In this document: piece after piece, positions 12,621-16,873 of the stretch
How the letters are laid out: each line of letters begins with the position of its first letter
Position numbering within the stretch: position 1 is the first letter of the stretch
Origin: Candidatus Bathyarchaeota archaeon
Lineage (GTDB): Archaea > Thermoproteota > Bathyarchaeia > Bathyarchaeales > Bathyarchaeaceae
DNA length: 16,873 nt
Direction of reading: 5' to 3'
NCBI GenBank assembly: GCA_014859755.1
Contig: JACUTO010000016.1
Location: 1 to 16,873, forward strand
Position numbers and translations under genes: made by a program
Notes under the pieces: generated by a model
What the model was told of the DNA's origin: nothing
The model's database searches: none
Seen by the model: the letters and a program-made list of their open reading frames with translations, nothing else

Positions 12621-13043
12621 TTACCTACTCAACGTACTCCCCGCACTGCCTTCATTATGTGACCCAGTCACACACGCAATTGCCTCTTCTAAATACACCC
12701 AAAATTCTTTCTCCAATCTTTCCAGTGCCTCCTGTAACTTCAAACCTCGTAAGACAAAGACTCCACCACCGAATAGGGTTGTAGCGAGTCCTAGCTTAGT
12801 AGAAAAACGTGAAGGGTCATCAACTGAGAGTTCTACCATAAAATCGTGGGGACGCCCCAGGATCGTGACTTTGATGTGAGCCTTCACACTGCGAACATGC
12901 TGGGGCACGATTGAGATTTTGTACCCCCTTGGTAATGCATCTTTCCTTGTCTTGAAGCCTTTTCTGTTGAAAAAGCTTTCAATGTTTTCGGTCACCAAGT
13001 CCAAATTAGCGCCTTTTCCAATCCATCTTTTTTGCGTTTTCAA
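12621..13043 (-). CDS. Small soluble protein, function unknown
   Basis: 140 residues from TTG 13043; the frame extends to TTG 13064 (147 residues). There is no signal peptide or membrane helix, so it is cytosolic. It begins KTQKRWIGKGANLD, then a helix-like VTENIESFFNRKGF, strands such as YKISIVPQ and AHIKVTILGRPHDFMVEL, and ends with a long helix (LKLQEALERLEKEFWVYLEE). The segment LFGGGVFVLRGLK and the whole layout look like a conserved archaeal protein that I cannot name. The start is uncertain. A TATA-like CTTTTAAAAA at 13072-13081 is too near 13064 and fits TTG 13043 with a 7-base leader. Another possible box near 13107-13115 would suit 13064. The stop is TAA. Confidence 0.6.
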   Translation of the reverse strand: MKTQKRWIGKGANLDLVTENIESFFNRKGFKTRKDALPRGYKISIVPQHVRSVKAHIKVTILGRPHDFMVELSVDDPSRFSTKLGLATTLFGGGVFVLRGLKLQEALERLEKEFWVYLEEAIACVTGSHNEGSAGSTLSR

Positions 13044-13146
13044 GGCATGCTGAACTAAGGGCAAAAACGAACTTTTTAAAAGTTGTGGTTAACAACCAGT
13101 CAACCATATTTTCTGTTTCATAGCAACCAATCCTTTCACTCAAAGC

Positions 13147-13155
13147 TTTTTATAT
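13147..13155 (+). promoter_or_regulatory. TATA box for oppD-oppF
   Basis: TTTTATATG, a clear archaeal TATA box. Initiation near 13177 gives a leader of about 55 bases. The ATPase genes therefore appear to have their own promoter, separate from the permeases. Confidence 0.5.
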
Positions 13156-13232
13156 GACTCTTCAGTTATTAATTCAAAAATAGAGGGCCACAACATCACA
13201 AACGTAGAAACTTATGGAAAGTGGGGTAAAGG

Positions 13233-14198
13233 ATGCCACTATTAGACGTTCAGAACCTGAAAACCTATTATTACACGCTCAGAGGTCCAGTGAAAGCTGT
13301 AGAAGATATCAGCTTTCAAGTGGAAAAAGGAGAAGCCCTTGGACTTGCTGGGGAATCCGGATGCGGCAAAACGACAGCTGCTCTATCGATCCTCAAGATC
13401 CTTCCCAAAGGAGGAAAGATCATAGGAGGAAAAATACTGTTCAACGACAAGGACATCGTTAAACTTGAAGAAAATGACATGAGAAAAAAGGTCCGATGGA
13501 AGGGGATATCAATAGTATTCCAAGGAGCCATGAACGCTCTTAACCCCGTATACAAAGTGGGCGACCAAATCGCCGAAACCATCTTAGTGCATGAACCACA
13601 CACCAAGAAGAAAGAAACTAAAGAAAGAACAGCAAAACTATTAGAATTTGTAGGGATTGACCCGTCGAGAGCAGATAACTACCCGCACGAGTTTAGCGGA
13701 GGGATGAGGCAACGTGCCTTGATAGCCATGGCCGTAGCATGCAATCCAGACCTCTTGATAGCTGATGAGCCAGGTACTGCTCTAGACGTTATCGTACAGG
13801 CCCAAGTGCTGAAGATGATGAAAGAAATGAAGAGTAGGTTGAATCTGGGAATGATGTTGATAACCCACGATCTGTCCATCATAGCTGAAACATGCGAGAA
13901 ATGTGCAATCATGTACGCAGGTAAAATCGTAGAAAATGGAGACATTGTACGTATTTTCAAAGAACCGTTGCACCCGTACACGCAGGGCTTGATAAAAGCT
14001 TTTCCAAGCATCAAAACAGCCAAAACAGAAATGACTTCAATTTCAGGCTTTCCACCGGATCTTTTGAAACCGCCTCCAGGATGTAGATTTCATCCAAGAT
14101 GCCCCTATGTTATGGATGTCTGCAAGAAAGAAGACCCGAAACCCATAGAAGTAACCACAGGATACTATGTAGCATGTCATCTAGTCAAAAAAAAGTGA
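13233..14198 (+). CDS. oppD: Oligopeptide/dipeptide ABC transporter ATPase, OppD/DppD type
   Basis: 321 residues, normal length. Walker A is GESGCGKT (40-47); the Q-loop region is VFQGAMNALNP; the signature is FSGGMRQRA (Ser155); Walker B is LLIADEPGTALD (Asp178-Glu179), with Gly where most homologues have Thr; the switch histidine is His212 in ITHDLS. The C-terminal oligopeptide-transporter region has four cysteines at 284, 290, 297 and 315 (PPGCRFHPRCP, VMDVC, VACH), the pattern that holds a 4Fe-4S cluster in characterised DppD/DppF-type subunits. It pairs with OppF on the inner face to power the permease. Start ATG 13233 follows GGGGTAAAGG; a competing ATG at 13214 is out of frame. The stop TGA is one base before the oppF start, so the two genes are translationally coupled. 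Confidence 0.93.
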   Translation: MPLLDVQNLKTYYYTLRGPVKAVEDISFQVEKGEALGLAGESGCGKTTAALSILKILPKGGKIIGGKILFNDKDIVKLEENDMRKKVRWKGISIVFQGAMNALNPVYKVGDQIAETILVHEPHTKKKETKERTAKLLEFVGIDPSRADNYPHEFSGGMRQRALIAMAVACNPDLLIADEPGTALDVIVQAQVLKMMKEMKSRLNLGMMLITHDLSIIAETCEKCAIMYAGKIVENGDIVRIFKEPLHPYTQGLIKAFPSIKTAKTEMTSISGFPPDLLKPPPGCRFHPRCPYVMDVCKKEDPKPIEVTTGYYVACHLVKKK

Positions 14199-14199
14199 A

Positions 14200-15210
14200 A
14201 TGAAGAGTTGCAAAATGAAAGAAACATTAGCAGAAGCTGTAGATCTAAAAAAATGGTTTCCCGTAAAAAGCGGATTTTTTTCCACAGTTTTTTCAAAGAA
14301 ACAGCAGTTTGTGCGCGCAGTGGACGGGATAAATTTCAAAATAGCGAGAAGAGAGGTTTTCGGTTTAGCTGGAGAAAGCGGTAGTGGAAAAACCACCACG
14401 GGAAGACTAATGCTCAGGTTAATTGAACCGACTGCGGGTGACATATTCTTCGAAGGAAAGAAAATAACAACTCTTCCGGAAAGAGATTTGAAAGAAATGC
14501 GCCGCAAGATGCAGATAATATTTCAAGATCCGTACGAATCACTTAATCCAAGAATGACCATTAGCGCTATCTTAGAGGAGCCCTTAAGTGTTCTAGGGAT
14601 AGGCAATCGAGAGGAAAGAGAAAACAAGGTCAGCAAGGCCCTTGAGGATGTAGAATTAATTCCTGCCGAAGAGTTCCTTTATCGATTTCCCCATGAACTC
14701 AGCGGTGGGCAAAGGCAAAGGGTTGCAGTGGCTAGAGCCTTGATACTTGACCCTAAATTCATAGTTGCAGACGAACCAGTATCGATGCTAGACGTTTCGA
14801 TTAGGGCAGAAGTTCTAAAGTTAATGCTTGATTTAGTGAAAGACTTTAACATATCGCTTTTGTACATAACCCATGACTTGGCGTTAGCTCGACACATGTG
14901 CGACCGACTCGCAATCATGTACCTAGGCAAAATTATGGAAAGTGCACCCACAGACAAAATCGTCTTCGAACCTCTACATCCCTACACAAAAGCCTTAATT
15001 TCAGTAGTGCCTGTGCCTGACCCATCATCAGAACGCATCGAAGTGGTGATCAAAGGCGAGATCCCAAGTCCCATCAACCCGCCGTCAGGCTGCAGATTCC
15101 ACACAAGATGCCCAGAATACCTTGGAGACATATGTCGCACAAAGGAACCAAAAATCATTGAAATCAAACGCGGGCATTACGTGGCATGCCACAAGTATGC
15201 TAAAAAATGA
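14200..15210 (+). CDS. oppF: Oligopeptide/dipeptide ABC transporter ATPase, OppF/DppF type
   Basis: 336 residues. The N-terminus has the OppF-style KKWFPVKSGFF insertion ahead of the first strand. Walker A is GESGSGKT (58-65); the Q-loop is IFQDPYESLNP; the signature is LSGGQRQRVAVARAL (Ser168); Walker B is FIVADEPVSMLD (Asp191-Glu192); the H-loop is ITHDLA (His225). The C-terminal cysteines at 298, 304, 312 and 330 (SGCRFHTRCP, GDIC, VACH) match the iron-sulfur pattern of the partner. ATG 14200 overlaps nothing and lies one base past the oppD stop; ATG 14215 (residue 6) is an alternative. Together with OppD it forms the ATP-hydrolysing heterodimer. No strong terminator follows, only a weak T-run near 15285-15293. 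Confidence 0.93.
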   Translation: MKSCKMKETLAEAVDLKKWFPVKSGFFSTVFSKKQQFVRAVDGINFKIARREVFGLAGESGSGKTTTGRLMLRLIEPTAGDIFFEGKKITTLPERDLKEMRRKMQIIFQDPYESLNPRMTISAILEEPLSVLGIGNREERENKVSKALEDVELIPAEEFLYRFPHELSGGQRQRVAVARALILDPKFIVADEPVSMLDVSIRAEVLKLMLDLVKDFNISLLYITHDLALARHMCDRLAIMYLGKIMESAPTDKIVFEPLHPYTKALISVVPVPDPSSERIEVVIKGEIPSPINPPSGCRFHTRCPEYLGDICRTKEPKIIEIKRGHYVACHKYAKK

Positions 15211-15251
15211 AACTATTCTAAATATTTTGTTTCGCCTATAACGTCACTTGG

Positions 15252-15267
15252 ATACGCGCACGCGTGC
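15252..15267. repeat. 16-base alternating tract after oppF
   Basis: Strict purine-pyrimidine alternation from 15252 to 15267, containing the palindrome GCACGCGTGC at 15258-15267. It lies in the gap between oppF and the peptidase gene, which I found to be otherwise empty of genes. Confidence 0.55.
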
Positions 15268-15341
15268 TCCTTTGAAGTCCTCAATTTTTGTTTGTACCTG
15301 TTTGAATAAGGCTCACCGTTTATTTCGAAAAGGCTCTGGAT

Positions 15342-15359
15342 TTTACAGTAGCATGTAAA
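15342..15359. repeat. Small inverted repeat TTTACA-GTAGCA-TGTAAA
   Basis: Six-base perfect arms around six bases, upstream of the peptidase promoter. It could be a regulator site; the arms are short enough to arise by chance. Confidence 0.3.
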
Positions 15360-15387
15360 CGATAATTGACTTAAATCACACATTCGC

Positions 15388-15398
15388 TGCGCGCGCGC
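15388..15398. repeat. Alternating GC tract upstream of peptidase promoter
   Basis: TGCGCGCGCGC, alternating over 11 bases, about 17 bases upstream of the TATA-like box of the peptidase gene. This is similar to the placement of the tract at 120-129 relative to its promoter. Confidence 0.55.
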
Positions 15399-15414
15399 CG
15401 CTCAAAGTTCTAAT

Positions 15415-15423
15415 ACTTTAATC
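15415..15423 (+). promoter_or_regulatory. TATA-like box for the peptidase gene
   Basis: ACTTTAATC, centred about 35 bases before GTG 15454. Initiation near 15445 would leave a leader of about 9 bases. Confidence 0.35.
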
Positions 15424-15453
15424 GAGATAGAATATGCCGCGTGTGTTCGAAAC

Positions 15454-16873
15454 GTGCTAAAGAAAATGGTTTTGTGGATTATCTTGACGAGTCTTTTAGT
15501 ACAAATGCCTACTACAAAGCTTCATTCTTCGTTATTAGGTAATTCTTCAAAACCTCTTGTCTTGGTAATAGTTCACTCATCCATCTACGCAACAATAGAG
15601 CCATCACTAAAACAGTATGCAGCAGACATCGAAAATGAAGGGTTTTCTGTGAATATAATCGAAACCAGTCAACTACAAAATGAGACGCCGCAGGAGATCC
15701 GATCACGTCTACAGAACGACATGAATAACAATCTGGTTGGCGCCTTATTTGTGGGAGATATTCCTGAAGTTTGGTACAAAGTGGACGATGAGAAAATTCT
15801 CACAGACATGTACTACAAGGACTTGAACGGTTTATGGTTAGATTCAGATGGTGATGAAATTTACGATGAACACAGCGGTGATGTCTCACCCGAAATATGG
15901 CTTGGCAGACTCAAGGCTTCTACAATTGCTGGAGACGAGGCTTCATTAATAAACAATTATTTCACCAAGAATCATCGCTACAGAAACGGCTTGCTAATAT
16001 TGCCGTGGTGGCGTAGCCTTGCATACATAGATGATTCTGGACTTAACTGGACAGAGGAAGCTGAGCTTTCATTAAGTCAAATATACAGCGAGGTGACACT
16101 CGTAACAGATCCAGCGACAACCAATGCAGGAGATTACGAAAGCAGACTCAAAGATCCGTTCGGCTACGAATGGGTGTACCTAATGTGTCACGGGTCATAT
16201 GATTTTCATACTTTCAGGGTTCCTGAGGAACAAGATCCGTCGTTATGGGATGGAACCATCTTTTCTTGGGAATATCAGGCGATCGATCCTCGCGCCTTTT
16301 TCTATTTGTTTTTTGTATGTTCCGCTGCAGAGTACACCAAGTCTGGATATCTAGCAGGTTCAACCATTTTCGCAGATACTTACGGTCTCGCTGCAATTGG
16401 CTCTACCGCCGATATATTCTCCATTTCCTCTCTAGAATTTTTCGCTTCTCTATCCGAAGGAAAGGCAATAGGCGACGCTTTCCAAGAATGGTTTGCAGAG
16501 CAGAGTGAAGAAAACAACGAGCTTCAGGAAAATGACCGCTATCAAAGCATCTTTTACGGTTTAACAATAGTGGGCGATCCTACACTTAGGCTCTATCGTA
16601 CGCAAAACTTGCTCCTTCACGACATATCCATCACAAAAGTGACTACTGAATTGGAAAACACAACGAATAAACTGACCCTCTCAGTCACAGTGACGATTGA
16701 AAACAAAGGCGACTTCACCGAGACCTTTGACTTCACTATATCTGCAGGCTCGCGTACGTTAGTAAGGGTTTGCCTGTCTTTGCCAGCTAAAGCTAATGCG
16801 ACAGTGAGAGCTACTGTTCCACAATCATATAAAATCGTCCCTGTTGACAGCTCGAAAATTACAGTAAAGGCAA
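15454..16873 (+). CDS. Secreted C25 (gingipain-like) cysteine peptidase, incomplete at right edge
   Basis: 473 codons are visible and the frame is still open at the window end. From GTG 15454 the N-terminus reads MLKKMVLWIILTSLLVQMPT, a signal peptide; ATG 15466 is the alternative start. The body has C25-family landmarks: LVIVHSS, ALFVGDIPEVWY, an Asp-rich LDSDGDEIYDEHSGD followed by PEIWLGRL, then YLMCHGSYDFH with the likely catalytic His246, and YLFFVCSAAEY with the likely nucleophile Cys289. TIVGDPTLRLY closes the caspase-fold domain. From about residue 390 a CARDB-type domain (LTLSVTVTIENKGDFTETFDF) begins and is cut by the edge. It would cleave proteins outside the cell, perhaps supplying peptides to the importer; this is an inference from neighbourhood. 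Acidic loop residues may bind calcium. The rest could hold further Ig-like domains and an anchor. Confidence 0.8.
   Translation, partial: MLKKMVLWIILTSLLVQMPTTKLHSSLLGNSSKPLVLVIVHSSIYATIEPSLKQYAADIENEGFSVNIIETSQLQNETPQEIRSRLQNDMNNNLVGALFVGDIPEVWYKVDDEKILTDMYYKDLNGLWLDSDGDEIYDEHSGDVSPEIWLGRLKASTIAGDEASLINNYFTKNHRYRNGLLILPWWRSLAYIDDSGLNWTEEAELSLSQIYSEVTLVTDPATTNAGDYESRLKDPFGYEWVYLMCHGSYDFHTFRVPEEQDPSLWDGTIFSWEYQAIDPRAFFYLFFVCSAAEYTKSGYLAGSTIFADTYGLAAIGSTADIFSISSLEFFASLSEGKAIGDAFQEWFAEQSEENNELQENDRYQSIFYGLTIVGDPTLRLYRTQNLLLHDISITKVTTELENTTNKLTLSVTVTIENKGDFTETFDFTISAGSRTLVRVCLSLPAKANATVRATVPQSYKIVPVDSSKITVKA

Noticed and set aside
13065..13146. GGTTAAC/GTTAACC short palindromes as an operator or attachment site
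   Set aside because: The arms are four to six bases and no second copy or integrase is present; chance is a sufficient explanation.
15512..15706. Minus-strand frame opposite the peptidase signal region
   Set aside because: Antisense shadow; the plus strand carries a continuous C25 peptidase frame with catalytic motifs.

Overview
The window looks like a chromosomal segment of an uncultured archaeon. A TACK-type lineage such as Bathyarchaeota is my best guess from the style of the genes; no rRNA is present to prove it. The archaeal signs are TATA-like boxes about 25-30 bases ahead of many starts, several apparently leaderless or very short 5' leaders, GTG/TTG starts, heavily N-glycosylatable (NxT/NxS) surface proteins with CARDB and PKD domains, and archaeal-looking small hypothetical proteins.

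Layout. 1-1500 (+): a small two-helix membrane protein split by a frameshift at an A8 run, then a four-helix membrane protein with a long cytosolic N-terminus. 1500-8880 (-): a small cysteine-rich protein with an in-frame TAG, an MFS transporter, a membrane-anchored protein with two cohesin-like domains and CARDB, a membrane-anchored cohesin/PKD/collagen-like protein, and an oligopeptide-type solute-binding protein ending in a dockerin. 9044-15210: divergent permease genes oppB-oppC, three small unrelated genes, then the ATPase genes oppD-oppF. 15454 to the right edge (+): an incomplete secreted C25 (gingipain-like) cysteine peptidase.

How it may work together. Genes for a complete family-5 peptide importer (binding protein, two permeases, two ATPases) sit beside cohesin-bearing surface anchors. 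The binding protein ends in a two-repeat dockerin, and the gene directly downstream in its operon encodes a cohesin on a collagen-like stalk. The simplest reading is that the binding protein is held at the cell surface by a cohesin-dockerin contact instead of a lipid anchor. It would then feed a permease that itself carries a roughly 220-residue extracellular insertion. A secreted peptidase nearby could supply peptides. The domain calls rest on visible motifs; the docking is inference.

Other features. Alternating purine-pyrimidine, GC-rich tracts (GCGCGCGC, TGCGCACGTGCA and similar, up to 22 bases) recur in most non-coding gaps of this otherwise AT-leaning sequence and are rare in genes. Two small genes near the left end are interrupted, one by a homopolymer frameshift and one by an amber codon, although both have intact start signals. 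I see no rRNA, tRNA, CRISPR array or transposase.
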